Counted from the stretch's first letter, positions 1 to 12,560 are shown. The stretch: DNA of 64,000 bases from Hymenobacter psychrotolerans DSM 18569 (GCF_900142395.1 NZ_FRAS01000001.1:186001-250000), one strand, 5' to 3'. Numbers and translations are program-made. The notes: generated by a model not told the origin, from the letters alone.

Positions 1-1238
<1,238 letters not shown>

Positions 1239-1243
1239 GTGGA

Positions 1244-1804
1244 TTATAGTTGAGATTGGTAGGGGTTCTTCGAGAATTCGGTGCGCAGTTTGCGCAACCG
1301 GAAGCTCACGGAGTCATCTATCAGCCGGTCGCCGATGCGCAGCACGAAGCCGCCAATCAGCGAAGCATCAACTTTCTCGGTGAGAATAACCTGCTGCAGG
1401 CCGGTCTGCTGGCGAACCAGCGCCTCTACCTCAGCACGCAGTGCCGGAGTCAGCGGCGTGGCCGTCGTGACTTCGGCCATTTGCACGCCGCGCAGGGTGT
1501 TGAATTGGTTCAGGAACTCGGAGCCGATGAATTCCAGCGCGCTTTCGCGGTTTTTCTGGGTAACAATGGTGAAGAACTTCTCGGTGAGAGTCGACACTTT
1601 GCCTCCAAATACGGCGCGCAGGATAGCCAGCTTCTTGTCGTGCTTGACGATGGGGTTGCGCAGCAACAGGCGCAGGTCACGGTTTTCGGTCAACGTGTTG
1701 TTGAACAGCTCCATGTCCTGCTTTACCTGCTCCAGCGTACCCTGCTCCTCGGCCAGATCGAGCAACGATTTGGCATAGCGGGAGGCAACTCGTAGTTCAG
1801 ACAT
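1244..1804 (-). CDS. atpH: ATP synthase F1 subunit delta
   Basis: 186 residues, the normal length for the delta (OSCP-like) stator subunit that joins the F1 head to the b-subunit stalk. The N-terminus [20 protein letters not shown] has the family's RYAKALL-type motif, and the C-terminal half carries the expected [18 protein letters not shown] motif. It lies between atpF and atpA in the usual order. The 107-bp gap to atpF holds an inverted repeat, unusual inside an atp operon. Confidence 0.96.
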   Translation of the reverse strand: MSELRVASRYAKSLLDLAEEQGTLEQVKQDMELFNNTLTENRDLRLLLRNPIVKHDKKLAILRAVFGGKVSTLTEKFFTIVTQKNRESALEFIGSEFLNQFNTLRGVQMAEVTTATPLTPALRAEVEALVRQQTGLQQVILTEKVDASLIGGFVLRIGDRLIDDSVSFRLRKLRTEFSKNPYQSQL

Positions 1805-1813
1805 TGCGTGTAG

Positions 1814-1900
1814 GTGTCAGTTGTTAGTTGTCAGTTGTCAGTTTTTAGCTGTGGTGTGCCTGGATTTGACGCCCGGCAACTGACAACTGAAAACTGACAA
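1814..1900. repeat. Inverted pair of short tandem repeats between atpF and atpH
   Basis: Left arm 1814-1837 and right arm 1877-1900 are reverse complements over 24 nt with three mismatches. Each arm is built from near-copies of a 7-nt unit (AGTTGTC). Such heptamer tandem repeats resemble the short tandemly repeated sequences of other bacterial intergenic regions. The pair can fold in either strand and sits within the atp transcript. Confidence 0.75.
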
Positions 1901-1911
1901 CCCCCAACGGA

Positions 1912-2406
1912 CTAATTCAATTTTACTTCCTTCAGGTACGAGTCCACGAGTTGCTGCTGGGCCGGTTGGTCGGTCAGCTCGCGGCGCAGAATACGCTCCG
2001 CAATATCGATGGAAAGCTTGGCGGCGGTGTTTTTCACCTCGGCCAGGGCGGCGTTTTTCTCGTTCTGAATGGCTTCGCGGGCCTGCACGATCATGCGGCC
2101 GCCTTCTTCCGTCGCCTTGGTTTTCGCCGTCTCAATGAGCTGGTTTGAAATTTCCGTGGCTTCCTTCAGAATACGGTCACGCTCCAGCCGGGCCTCAGCC
2201 AGCAGCTTTTCGTTGCCGGCTTTCAGCTGCTGCATTTCGAGCTTGGCCTGGTCGGCCATGCGCAGCGCATCATCAATGGAGCTTTCCCGCTCTTTCAACG
2301 AGCTCAGGATGGGTTTCCAGGCAAACGCGCGCAACAGCAGCAGCACGATACCAAAAATCACCAGCTGCCAAAAGATAAGGCCTAATTCGGGCGTTACAAT
2401 TTGCAT
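1912..2406 (-). CDS. atpF: ATP synthase F0 subunit b
   Basis: 164 residues. An N-terminal membrane helix (about residues 9-27, LIFWQLVIFGIVLLLLRAF) is followed by a long charged, Ala/Glu/Lys-rich helix that forms the peripheral stator stalk. Length, hydrophobic N-terminus and coiled-coil body match bacterial b subunits. There is one b-type gene here, no b' duplicate. It lies between atpE and atpH on the minus strand. Confidence 0.95.
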   Translation of the reverse strand: MQIVTPELGLIFWQLVIFGIVLLLLRAFAWKPILSSLKERESSIDDALRMADQAKLEMQQLKAGNEKLLAEARLERDRILKEATEISNQLIETAKTKATEEGGRMIVQAREAIQNEKNAALAEVKNTAAKLSIDIAERILRRELTDQPAQQQLVDSYLKEVKLN

Positions 2407-2509
2407 AAGGGAGTAGAGAAATCAGTGGTGAATACGTTGAATCCCGGTTGCGGCCGAGGGCGCCTGTGCAACGCAACTGGCTCCGCCAGCCAACCCGGGA
2501 AAACCAAGA

Positions 2510-2553
2510 CAGCCCGCCACGCCGTGCGCTGAAGCGACGCGCGCAGCGGGCTG
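2510..2553. other. Hairpin between atpE and atpF
   Basis: CAGCCCGC (2510-2517) pairs with GCGGGCTG (2546-2553) in the 167-bp gap between the c and b subunit genes. There is no T tract on the minus-strand side, so it is more likely a messenger-processing or stability element than a terminator. Such an element could help set the high c:b ratio, which is inference. Confidence 0.35.
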
Positions 2554-2573
2554 CTCGTGTACTACCTCTATCC

Positions 2574-3955
<1,382 letters not shown>

Positions 3956-3988
3956 TCAGAACGTTTTAAGGTTTTAGTCGCAAAAAGT

Positions 3989-4399
3989 TTATTTTGCTGC
4001 TCCACCCGGTTTTGAAAACGGGCGCAAGTTACTCAGAACAGCCCAGATTTCAAACCCGGCAAAGAGAAAATAGAGGACAAAGAAGCAGCCGATAAACGTC
4101 CACTGCCCGTCGCGGCCTTCACTTCCGCCGCCCGCAAACAGATACACCAGCACCAGCGTGACGGAGAGCAACATGCGTGCAACCATCGACCCGAAGTAGG
4201 CACCCATGAAATTATCGGCGTTGGCGCGTACCAGCCGGGCCGTAAACCAATAGATAAGCGCCGTTAGTCCCGCGAAGAACCCCAGCACGTAAGGCGCCAG
4301 CGGATGCACCACGGCCGTGCCGTAGCGAGCATCTAGCAGATAGAGTGTGCCATAGAGGAACACTACCAGCAGCAGCAGCAGACGAAAAAATCGTAGCAA
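3989..4399 (-). CDS. Small integral membrane protein of the atp operon
   Basis: 136 residues with about four predicted membrane helices (roughly 4-22, 34-54, 68-90 and 102-124). It sits exactly where many Bacteroidota atp operons carry a poorly characterised membrane protein, between the AtpZ-like gene and atpB. It may be an AtpI-type helper for F0 assembly, but I see no diagnostic motif. Position is the only functional evidence. Confidence 0.75.
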   Translation of the reverse strand: MLRFFRLLLLLVVFLYGTLYLLDARYGTAVVHPLAPYVLGFFAGLTALIYWFTARLVRANADNFMGAYFGSMVARMLLSVTLVLVYLFAGGGSEGRDGQWTFIGCFFVLYFLFAGFEIWAVLSNLRPFSKPGGAAK

Positions 4400-4504
4400 C
4401 GCGGGGCGTTTAGAGGATGGGGCCGCAAAGGTACGGCGGCAAACGCTACCAACCGCGTGTTTGTCCTACTTTCGTCGGGAGCATAGCAGCGGCTACCCGC
4501 TTCG

Positions 4505-4726
4505 CTACTTTTCCGATACCTCCCGGATGACCAGATACATGGCCGCAAATACCCCGAACAAGGTGAGCCCCACTGTGCCCCAGGGCTCCAGGCCGAAGCG
4601 CTTATCCAGCCAAAGCCCCAGCCAGGTGCACGCGCCGATGGTGGCCAGCATCTGAAAGCCTACTCCCATAAAGCGGGCAAAATTACTGCCGCGGGGCGGC
4701 TGCGGATCGGGCGTAGAGACGGCCAT
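4505..4726 (-). CDS. AtpZ/AtpI-family F0 accessory protein
   Basis: 73 residues from the ATG at 4724-4726 (MAVSTPDPQPPRGSNFARF). A longer in-frame start exists at 4843, but the added 39 residues look like untranslated leader and the family is about 70-100 residues. Two membrane helices are separated by a short loop containing LGLWLDKRFG, the typical AtpZ-type GxWLDxxF motif. Proteins of this family precede the F0 genes and are linked to ATP synthase assembly or Mg2+/Ca2+ handling. It is the first gene of the operon as seen here. Confidence 0.8.
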   Translation of the reverse strand: MAVSTPDPQPPRGSNFARFMGVGFQMLATIGACTWLGLWLDKRFGLEPWGTVGLTLFGVFAAMYLVIREVSEK

Positions 4727-4921
4727 AGTGGAAACAGAGGCAAGAGGTGAAAGCAGCCCTGTAGCGGGCAGCTGGTAGTGTACGGCAAACGATGCGGAGC
4801 AAGCTACGGGCGGCGGCCGGGAAAAAGGCGTAATTTTACCCAATGTGCGTCGTTATGACTGCCAGGCCGCGCACAAGCTGAACAAACCGTCTGGTTTTCG
4901 GCGTTGGCGTATTCGTAAGCT

Positions 4922-7900
4922 ATGCTCCCGACTTCTGCTTTGACTCTATCTTCTTGCTTCCGTACGCTCTCCAGGCCCTTGGCAGCGCTGCTTATGCTGG
5001 CCGGCGTGGGGGGCTGCGCCTCTGAGCGCCGAGGCCTCATCGGCCATGCCTACGACAACATAGTGGCCCGCGACAACGCTTATTTTCTGGCTCGCGAGAA
5101 AATGCGCGAAACGGAAACCAAGCTCTACAACGCCCGCCAGAACGACTACAACCGGGTGCTGCCGCTGTTTCCGACCATGGACGAGGCCGGCGCGAAACTC
5201 GTGGCCACGGACATGGAGGATGTGGTGAAAAAAGCCTCCCTGCCGATTCAGCACCGCTCCGCTTCTGACTGGACCGATGACGCGTACATCCTCATCGGCA
5301 AGAGCCGCTTCTATACAATGGAGTATGAGGACGCGGCCAAGACGTTCAAGTACGTCAACAGCATCAGCAAAGACTCCGATGCCAAGCACGAGGCGCTGAT
5401 CTGGCTGATGCGCACGTTTGTGGCTACTAAGGAGCTTGAAAACGCCAAAGCCGTATCGGACCTGCTCGACAAAGAGGAGGGCCGCGAAGCCAGTGCCAAG
5501 GAGCTGTTCCTGACCCGCGCCGATTACTACATCAAGACCGAAGAGCCGGCCAAAGCCATCGAGAACCTGGAAAAGGCCATTCCGCTCATCGAGCAGAAGA
5601 ACGAACAGTCGCGCACGCGCTACATTCTGGCGCAGCTGTACCAGAACCAGGGCGAGGATAAAAAGGCCTACGCTGAGTTGAACCGTATTCTGAAGAAGAA
5701 CCCGCCCTACGAGCTGGACTTCTTTGCCAAGCTGATGCTGGGCCAGGTTTCGGATCTGAACACCACCGACAAAGCCCGCTTAGACAAGTATTTCGCCAAA
5801 CTGCTCAAGGATACCAAAAACAAGGAGTACCGCGACAAAATCTACTATGAGATGGCGCGCCTCGACTACCGGCAGCAACGCTACCCCGAAGCCCTGAAGC
5901 TGCTGGAGCAGTCGGCACGGGCCACTACCAGCAATCGGGCCCAGAAATCCTACACGTATCTGCTGGCCGGCCGCATCTATTACGAAAACCTGCAGAAGTA
6001 CCGCCTTGCTGCCGCCTACTACGACAGCACAGTGCAGAACCTGCCCAAGGAGGCTCCGGGCTACGCTGCCACGGCCGAGCGGGCGGCTATTCTTAAGGAC
6101 TTCGCCCAGCAGTATACCATCATCGAAACGCAGGACAGCCTGCAGGCCCTGGCCCGCCTGGACACGGCGGCCCTGCGGACCCGCCTGATGGCTTTTGCGG
6201 ATGCTGAACTGATGGCCCGCCGCAAGGAAGCCGAAGCACTAGCCGCCCGCAAGGAGCAGGAGAGCCGCCGCCAGACCGCAACGGGCGTCAGCGCCTCCCG
6301 CGACCTGCAAACCGGCATCGACCCGGAGGACTTCATCAACGGCAGCACCGGCGCGAAGTGGTATTTCGACAACCCGACCTCCCTGAGTACGGCCCGCGGC
6401 GACTTTATCCGGAAGTGGGGCGACCGGCCTTTGCAGGACAATTGGCGTATTGTGAGCGTAGCCAGCTCCTCGCCCGTGACGGACCGGGGCGGCAACGTGC
6501 CGGTAAGTATTGCCGGAGCAAATAAAACTAACGTCACGGCCGGGGCTACCTCCGAGCTGGGGCGGGCCGTGGAAGATCCGGCCGCTCAGCAGCGCGCATT
6601 GGTAGCGCAGTACCGGCAGGCGCTGCCCCTCACACCCGAGCTGATGAAGGCTTCGGAGCAGCTGGTAGAAGAGGCGCTGTTCACGTTGGGCGGCATCTAC
6701 AACCAGCAGTTGCGTGAGCCGGTACCCGCCGCCCAGACCTACGAGACACTCACCACGCGCTTCACGGCCAGCAAACACCTGCCCGAAGCCTACTATAGCC
6801 TCTACCTGATCTATAAAGAGCAGAACGAGCTGGCTAAGGCCGAAGTGTACGCGCAGCGCCTGCGGCAGGAATTCCCGAATACAGCATATGCCCGCCTGGC
6901 TGCCGATCCGGAGTATCTGCGGCGCACCTCGCTCGTGAATCAGGAAGTAGCGGTACACGTCGATTCGGCCTTTGTGTTCTACAAGGCCCAGGAGTTTAAG
7001 AAGGCTACTGCGGTGCTGGCCCGTACCACCAAGCGCTACCCCGAAAACGACCTAAACGACCGGATAGCGTTCCTGCGGACGCTGATTGCCATCCGGACGC
7101 AGCCGCCGCTGGTAGCCAAAGCGGCCGTAGAGCAGTTCACCAAAGACTACCCCTCTACCCCCCTGGGCAATGAGGCGCGCAATCTGCTGAACTCTTACAA
7201 AAAGTATGAAGCTGGCGGAATAACAGGTGCCTTGGCTTCTACCCAGAAGCCGGTGGTATCGATATTCCGGCCCGGGGAGGTGAATAACCGCATGCGCATC
7301 TACTACGCCGAGAACGAAACGCCGGCCAGCGTAGCGCCTCCCGTAACTACTCCGGCTGCGTCTAAGAATGCCCCTCCGGCGGCCAACTCCAAGCTGCCTG
7401 CCACAGCCCCGGACGCTAAAGCTGCCCCCACAGACGCGCCGGTAGTGCCCGCAGAACCGGCGAAGACTGCCCCTGCTACAACCGAACCGGCTGTTGACCC
7501 CGTGAAAGCGGCGCGCATGGCGGCAGCGCAGGCCCGTGCCCGCGGCCAGAAACCTCCGAAAGCCCCAAAAACAGCCGCGCCCGCCACTGCAGCTCCTGCT
7601 TCCGCGGCCCCTACGCCTAGCACTGAGCCAGCCACAGCCCCTGCGGCTACTCCTGCCCCGGCCGGTACACCGCCTCCGCCTGTTTCTGCACCCGCCCCCG
7701 CCACTCCGGCTTCGCCGTATACTGCCAACCCAGCCAACGGCCACGCCATTGTGCTGGTGTTTCCTGCCGGAGCCGCGCCGGTTGCCGGGTTGCCGGCTCA
7801 GCTGACTACCTACAACGGCCGCTACTACCAGGCCAACAAGCTGCAGGTGCAGCAGCAGCCCCTGGGCGACTCACTTACCCTGGTGGTGGTGCAGGCGCTG

Positions 7901-8083
7901 CCCACTGCGAAGGTGGCCCAGAGCTACGCCCTGAAACTACGCGGCCCTCAGTCACCGCTGAGCCGGTTGCGTGGTGCGGGTTACCAAACGCTCATCATCG
8001 GTATTGATAACCTGCCGCTGCTGCTGCAACGACGCGACGTAGAAGAGTATCAGCGTTTCTACCAGCAGGCTTACTCCAAATAG
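4922..8083 (+). CDS. TPR lipoprotein, PorW/SprE-like (type IX secretion/gliding)
   Basis: 1053 residues. A type II signal peptide ends in a lipobox with Cys32 (LMLAGVGGC), so the mature protein is a lipoprotein. Residues about 100-400 and 600-800 hold tetratricopeptide-like helical repeats. Then comes a Pro/Ala/Thr-rich linker of about 130 residues (roughly 800-930) and a compact C-terminal domain with a HAIVLVFPAG strand. The N-terminal segment (DNIVARDNAYFLAREK to KTFKYVN) resembles PorW/SprE, the lipoprotein that supports T9SS. The PorP/GldKLMN operon nearby fits. It is divergent from the atp operon. A generic TPR protein is the alternative. Confidence 0.7.
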   Translation: MLPTSALTLSSCFRTLSRPLAALLMLAGVGGCASERRGLIGHAYDNIVARDNAYFLAREKMRETETKLYNARQNDYNRVLPLFPTMDEAGAKLVATDMEDVVKKASLPIQHRSASDWTDDAYILIGKSRFYTMEYEDAAKTFKYVNSISKDSDAKHEALIWLMRTFVATKELENAKAVSDLLDKEEGREASAKELFLTRADYYIKTEEPAKAIENLEKAIPLIEQKNEQSRTRYILAQLYQNQGEDKKAYAELNRILKKNPPYELDFFAKLMLGQVSDLNTTDKARLDKYFAKLLKDTKNKEYRDKIYYEMARLDYRQQRYPEALKLLEQSARATTSNRAQKSYTYLLAGRIYYENLQKYRLAAAYYDSTVQNLPKEAPGYAATAERAAILKDFAQQYTIIETQDSLQALARLDTAALRTRLMAFADAELMARRKEAEALAARKEQESRRQTATGVSASRDLQTGIDPEDFINGSTGAKWYFDNPTSLSTARGDFIRKWGDRPLQDNWRIVSVASSSPVTDRGGNVPVSIAGANKTNVTAGATSELGRAVEDPAAQQRALVAQYRQALPLTPELMKASEQLVEEALFTLGGIYNQQLREPVPAAQTYETLTTRFTASKHLPEAYYSLYLIYKEQNELAKAEVYAQRLRQEFPNTAYARLAADPEYLRRTSLVNQEVAVHVDSAFVFYKAQEFKKATAVLARTTKRYPENDLNDRIAFLRTLIAIRTQPPLVAKAAVEQFTKDYPSTPLGNEARNLLNSYKKYEAGGITGALASTQKPVVSIFRPGEVNNRMRIYYAENETPASVAPPVTTPAASKNAPPAANSKLPATAPDAKAAPTDAPVVPAEPAKTAPATTEPAVDPVKAARMAAAQARARGQKPPKAPKTAAPATAAPASAAPTPSTEPATAPAATPAPAGTPPPPVSAPAPATPASPYTANPANGHAIVLVFPAGAAPVAGLPAQLTTYNGRYYQANKLQVQQQPLGDSLTLVVVQALPTAKVAQSYALKLRGPQSPLSRLRGAGYQTLIIGIDNLPLLLQRRDVEEYQRFYQQAYSK

Positions 8084-8176
8084 TCCTGAGGCAGGCAGCC
8101 TGGCCCATTACCCTGTGCTATAAGCGGGTGCAGGAAGCTGGGCCGGGGGGTCTGTCCCCTTATTCAGAAGTAACGA

Positions 8177-10516
8177 ATGGCTTATCCTGCCACCAAAACC
8201 AAAACAAACTCCCGCAAACCGCAGCGTCCCGGACGCTTCACCGCCCTCACGCGCACCCTGTGGCTGCTGTTCGGCGGTGGCATTCTGGCGTTTGTCCTGT
8301 TTATTTTTGCGGTCAGTATCAACTTTGCCGACTTGTTTGGGCAGATGCCCAACCTGAAGACTCTCGAAAGCCCGCGCAGTGAGCTGGCTTCCGAGGTGTA
8401 TTCTGCCGATGGGGTACTGATGGGCAAGTATTTCCGCGAAAACCGTACGCCGGTCAGCTACGAGGAACTCGCCCAAACCACTATCGATGCGCTGATTGCC
8501 ACCGAGGACGCTCGGTTTGAGGAGCATTCCGGCATCGACCCCAAAGCCATGGCACGGGTAGCGGCGGGCATTGTGCTGGGCGGCAAGAACGGCGGCGGCT
8601 CTACGCTGAGCCAGCAGCTTGCCAAGCTACTCTTCCGCACCCGCGAAGACCTCAACAATGGCCGCCTGAACGATGTGCGCGGCCTGGGAATGGTCATCAA
8701 CAAAACCAAGGAGTGGATTCTGGCGGTGCGGCTCGAGCGTAACTATACCAAGCGCGAAATTTTGCGCATGTACCTCAATACGGCCGAATTTGGGTCGAAT
8801 GCGTTTGGCATCAATGTAGCCGCTAAAACGTTTTTCAACAAGAAGCCGCGCAACCTCTCGCTCGAAGAATCTGCCCTGCTGGTAGGCTTGGTGAACGGGC
8901 CTTCGTGGTTTAATCCGGTGCGCAACCCGGAACGCTCCAAGCGCCGCCGCAACTGGGTGCTGAGCCAGATGAACAAGTACGGCTACATCGACGCGCCTAC
9001 GTACACGGCCAGCATCGAGAAGCCCATCAAGCTCGACTATAAGGTCGAGAACCAGAACGATGGTATAGCGCCCTATTTCCGGACCGAGCTTAGCAAGACG
9101 CTGCGCAGCTGGGCCAAGGAAACCGAGCACGACTTGTATTCGGACGGCCTGAAAATCTACACCACGATTGACTCGCGGATGCAGAAGTACGCCGAGGCCG
9201 CCGTAGCCGAGCATATGAAGCTGCAGCAGAAGTGGTTCGATGCGCACTGGAAAGGCCAGCAGCCCTGGCGCGATGAAAGCGGCCGGGTGATTCCCAACTT
9301 CCTTAGCACCGCCATGCAGCGCACGGCGCGCTACCAGTCGCTCAATGCCCGCTTCGACGGCAACAAGGACTCCATCAAATACTATCTGAACAAGAAGTAC
9401 AAGATGAAAGTCTTCACCTGGAATGGCGGCGAGAAAGAGGTGACGATGTCGCCTATGGACTCGCTGGCGTACTACAAGCGCCTGCTGCATTCCGGGTTCA
9501 TGGCTATGAACCCGCTCAATGGGCAGATTAAAGCCTGGGTGGGCGGCATCAACTACAAATACATCAAGTATGACCACGTGAAGCAGGGCAAGCGCCAGCC
9601 GGGCTCCACGTTCAAGCCGTTCGTCTACGTGGCGGCCATCGACCAGGGCTACTCGCCCTGCTACCAGCGCCCCGACGTGGCGACGACCTTCCCGGCCGAG
9701 CGTGGCCGGCCTGCCTACACGCCCCGCAACTACGAGGGCACATTCTCGGGCCGCACATTCACGCTGCGGCAGGCGCTGGCCCGCTCTATGAACTCCATTA
9801 CGGCGTGGCTGGTGCAGAAGCTGGGCCCCGATGTGGTAGCCAGCTACGCCAAGCGCCTCGGCATCACCTCCCCTATTGATGCGGTGCCGGCCATCGGCTT
9901 CGGCTCTTCCGATGTCAGCATCTTCGAGCTGACCGGCGCCTACAGCACCTTCGTCAATAAAGGCATCTGGACCTCCCCGATGATGGTGACCCGCATTGAG
10001 GATAAGAACGGCAACGTGCTCCGCGAGTTCGTGCCGCAGACCCGCGAAGCTCTGAGCGAGGAAACGGCCTACCTGATGACGTATATGCTGCGGGGCGCCC
10101 TGGAAGAGCAAGGCGGCTCTTCGGTGGTGCTGAAAGGCGGCTTTAAGTTTCCGTATGAGATGGGCGGCAAAACCGGCACCACTTCCAACTACTCCGACGG
10201 CTGGTTTATGGGCCTCACGCCCGACTTGGTGTGCGGCACCTGGGTGGGCGGCGAAGACCGCAGCATTCACTTCCGCACGGGCACGTATGGGCAGGGCGCC
10301 CGCCTGGCGCTGCCGCTCTACGGCATCTTTATGAAGAAGGTGTACGCCGACAAGAGCATCGGCATCAGCAAAGGCGCTTTCCCCAAGCCCGACACGCTGA
10401 GCGTGGAAATCAACTGCTCGCGCTACTACAACGGCGCCACACAGCGCGACACCATCCCTTATGACCAGAAGCTCAACCAGGTAGAGCTGGACGACCTCAA
10501 CGAGCAGGATATTTAA
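8177..10516 (+). CDS. Class A penicillin-binding protein (PBP1A-like)
   Basis: 779-residue bifunctional peptidoglycan synthase. A short cytoplasmic tail and one membrane helix (about 27-50) precede the glycosyltransferase domain, with catalytic Glu110 in TEDARFEEHSG and the GGGSTLSQQLAK motif at 140-150. The transpeptidase domain has the active-site serine in STFK (Ser477/Lys480), SMN at 537-539 and KTG at 665-667, so both activities look intact. It follows the PorW-like gene by 93 bp on the same strand and may be co-transcribed. Confidence 0.95.
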   Translation: MAYPATKTKTNSRKPQRPGRFTALTRTLWLLFGGGILAFVLFIFAVSINFADLFGQMPNLKTLESPRSELASEVYSADGVLMGKYFRENRTPVSYEELAQTTIDALIATEDARFEEHSGIDPKAMARVAAGIVLGGKNGGGSTLSQQLAKLLFRTREDLNNGRLNDVRGLGMVINKTKEWILAVRLERNYTKREILRMYLNTAEFGSNAFGINVAAKTFFNKKPRNLSLEESALLVGLVNGPSWFNPVRNPERSKRRRNWVLSQMNKYGYIDAPTYTASIEKPIKLDYKVENQNDGIAPYFRTELSKTLRSWAKETEHDLYSDGLKIYTTIDSRMQKYAEAAVAEHMKLQQKWFDAHWKGQQPWRDESGRVIPNFLSTAMQRTARYQSLNARFDGNKDSIKYYLNKKYKMKVFTWNGGEKEVTMSPMDSLAYYKRLLHSGFMAMNPLNGQIKAWVGGINYKYIKYDHVKQGKRQPGSTFKPFVYVAAIDQGYSPCYQRPDVATTFPAERGRPAYTPRNYEGTFSGRTFTLRQALARSMNSITAWLVQKLGPDVVASYAKRLGITSPIDAVPAIGFGSSDVSIFELTGAYSTFVNKGIWTSPMMVTRIEDKNGNVLREFVPQTREALSEETAYLMTYMLRGALEEQGGSSVVLKGGFKFPYEMGGKTGTTSNYSDGWFMGLTPDLVCGTWVGGEDRSIHFRTGTYGQGARLALPLYGIFMKKVYADKSIGISKGAFPKPDTLSVEINCSRYYNGATQRDTIPYDQKLNQVELDDLNEQDI

Positions 10517-10539
10517 GCCCTCTTTATTCTGCATGTATG

Positions 10540-10572
10540 AACGTGGCCGGGACTTACCGGCCACGTTTTTTG
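10540..10572 (+). terminator. Rho-independent terminator after the PBP gene
   Basis: AACGTGGCCGG (10540-10550) and CCGGCCACGTT (10557-10567) form a perfect 11-bp stem with a 6-nt loop, followed by a T-rich run to 10571. It lies 24 bp after the PBP stop codon. Confidence 0.85.
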
Positions 10573-10687
10573 TTTACACTCGCACCAGCGGCCGGTTTCC
10601 CCGTATTTCCACCATCAGCACGGTGTGGCCGGCATGGCCGCATTGCCGCTGGCGCACTACCATCCCATCTGCTTCATTCAGCATTCT

Positions 10688-12496
10688 ATGGCTGCTAAAG
10701 AACACCTGCAAGAGCAAATCCGCCAGCTTCCCCACCGCCCTGGGGTGTATAAATACTTCGATGATGAGGGTATTATCTATGTGGGCAAGGCCATCGACCT
10801 GCGCAAGCGGGTGAGCAGCTACTTCACCAAGCAGGACCACAACAAGAAGACCCAGCAGCTGGTTAAGAACATCAAGCGCATCGAATTCACGATTGTGGAC
10901 AGCGAATCAGACGCGTTTCTGCTGGAAAACAACCTCATCAAGCAGCACCAGCCCAAGTACAACATCCTGCTAAAAGACGGCAAGACCTATCCGTACCTGC
11001 TGCTCACCAATGAGCGTTTCCCGCGCCTGATTCCGACCCGCAACAAGCGCCCCGGCGACGGCCGCTACTACGGCCCCTATGCCAACCTGACGGCCATGAA
11101 CGTACTGCTGGAGATGATTCGGATGCTGTATCCGCTGCGCACCTGCACCTACAACCTCTCCCCGGAAAATGTAGCGGCTGGCAAGTTCAAAGTGTGCCTA
11201 GAGTACCATCTGGGCAACTGCAAAGGCCCCTGTGAAGCCAAGGAAGACGAGGAAACCTACCAGCAGTACATCCACCAGATCCGGCAGATTCTCAACGGCG
11301 ACCTACGCCTGCCTAAGCAGTATTTCCGTGAGAAAATGACGCAGGCCGCCCAGGATATGCAATACGAGCAGGCGCACCAGTTCAAGCTCAAGCTCGACCG
11401 GCTCGATGAATTCCAGGCCAAAAGCACCATCGTCAATGCGGCGCTGTCCAACATCGACGTATTCAGCATTGCATCCAACGAGAAGCTGGCCTTTATCAAC
11501 TACCTCAAGGTGATGAACGGCTCCATCATCCTCACGCAGTCAATCGAAGTGCAGAAGAAGCTGGACGAGCCCGATGAGGAGATTCTGGCGCCCATGATTA
11601 TGCAGATGCGTGAGGAGTTCGAGAGCCAGTCGAAGGAAATCCTGACCAACGTGCCCGTGCCCGATCTGCCGCTGCCTGGCGTGGCCATTGCGCAGCCCCA
11701 GATTGGTGATAAGCGCAAGCTGCTGGAGCTTAGCATCAAAAACGTGCTGTACCTGCGCAAGGAGAAGGAAAGCATGTCCGACCGTAGCAAAGACCTCAAT
11801 GAGGTTCGGATTATGGAGACGGCCAAAAAGGATTTGCGCCTAAAGGAGTTGCCGAAGCACATCGAATGCTTCGACAACTCCAACTTCCAGGGCGACAACC
11901 CGGTGGCCGCAATGGTGTGTTTCCGCAATGCCAAGCCTAGTAAAAAGGACTACCGCCACTTCCACATCAAAACCGTCGTCGGGCCCAACGACTTCGACTC
12001 GATGTATGAAATCGTGACGCGCCGCTACCGCCGCCTCTTGGATGAAGGAGCTTCGCTGCCGCAGCTCATTGTTGTGGATGGTGGCAAAGGCCAGTTGGGC
12101 ATGGGCGTGAAGGCCTTGAAGGACCTGGGCATCTGGGGCCAGATTCCCATCATCGGCATTGCCAAGCGGCTGGAGGAAATCTACGTTCCCAATGACCCAC
12201 TGCCGCTCTACATCGACAAGAAAAGCGAAACTCTACGCCTGATTCAGCGCATGCGCGACGAGGCTCACCGTTTCGGTATCACCTTCCACCGCAGCCGCCG
12301 CGACGCCGCGACGCTCAAAACCGAGCTAACGGACGTGAAAGGACTGGGCCCCGTTACCGCCGAAAAGCTGCTGCTCAAATACAAGTCGGTGAAGAAAATC
12401 AAGGAGCTTTCCGAAGCCGACCTGACAGCGGAAATCGGCAAAGCCAAGGCCCGCGTGCTACTAGATTACTTCAGTCAGGAATCTTCGGCCGATTAG
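10688..12496 (+). CDS. uvrC: Excinuclease ABC subunit C
   Basis: 602 residues from the ATG at 10688. An in-frame upstream start at 10625 would add 21 residues that do not belong to the family. UvrC makes both incisions around DNA lesions in nucleotide excision repair. The GIY-YIG nuclease domain (GVYKYFDDEGIIYVGKA) is at the N-terminus and a UVR helical motif lies near residues 200-240. The RNase H-like nuclease domain carries IECFDNSNFQG and LIVVDGGKGQL, followed by a C-terminal helix-hairpin-helix region (VKGLGPVTAEKLL). Terminators on both sides suggest it is monocistronic. Confidence 0.97.
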   Translation: MAAKEHLQEQIRQLPHRPGVYKYFDDEGIIYVGKAIDLRKRVSSYFTKQDHNKKTQQLVKNIKRIEFTIVDSESDAFLLENNLIKQHQPKYNILLKDGKTYPYLLLTNERFPRLIPTRNKRPGDGRYYGPYANLTAMNVLLEMIRMLYPLRTCTYNLSPENVAAGKFKVCLEYHLGNCKGPCEAKEDEETYQQYIHQIRQILNGDLRLPKQYFREKMTQAAQDMQYEQAHQFKLKLDRLDEFQAKSTIVNAALSNIDVFSIASNEKLAFINYLKVMNGSIILTQSIEVQKKLDEPDEEILAPMIMQMREEFESQSKEILTNVPVPDLPLPGVAIAQPQIGDKRKLLELSIKNVLYLRKEKESMSDRSKDLNEVRIMETAKKDLRLKELPKHIECFDNSNFQGDNPVAAMVCFRNAKPSKKDYRHFHIKTVVGPNDFDSMYEIVTRRYRRLLDEGASLPQLIVVDGGKGQLGMGVKALKDLGIWGQIPIIGIAKRLEEIYVPNDPLPLYIDKKSETLRLIQRMRDEAHRFGITFHRSRRDAATLKTELTDVKGLGPVTAEKLLLKYKSVKKIKELSEADLTAEIGKAKARVLLDYFSQESSAD

Positions 12497-12524
12497 CATT
12501 CTATTCACAGCCCAGGCTGAAAGC

Positions 12525-12560
12525 AAAAAGCCCCGACCATCTGCATGGTCGGGGCTTTTT
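12525..12560. terminator. Bidirectional terminator between uvrC and gldN
   Basis: A perfect 16-bp inverted repeat (AAAAAGCCCCGACCAT and its complement) with a CTGC loop, so each strand ends in a T run. It lies between the convergent uvrC and gldN genes and should serve both. Confidence 0.92.

Noticed and set aside
8627-10564. 645-codon open frame on the minus strand opposite the PBP gene
   Set aside because: Its translation is low-complexity, rich in His, Val, Gly, Arg and Gln, with no motif, while the plus strand encodes a complete class A PBP. It is a GC-rich antisense shadow.
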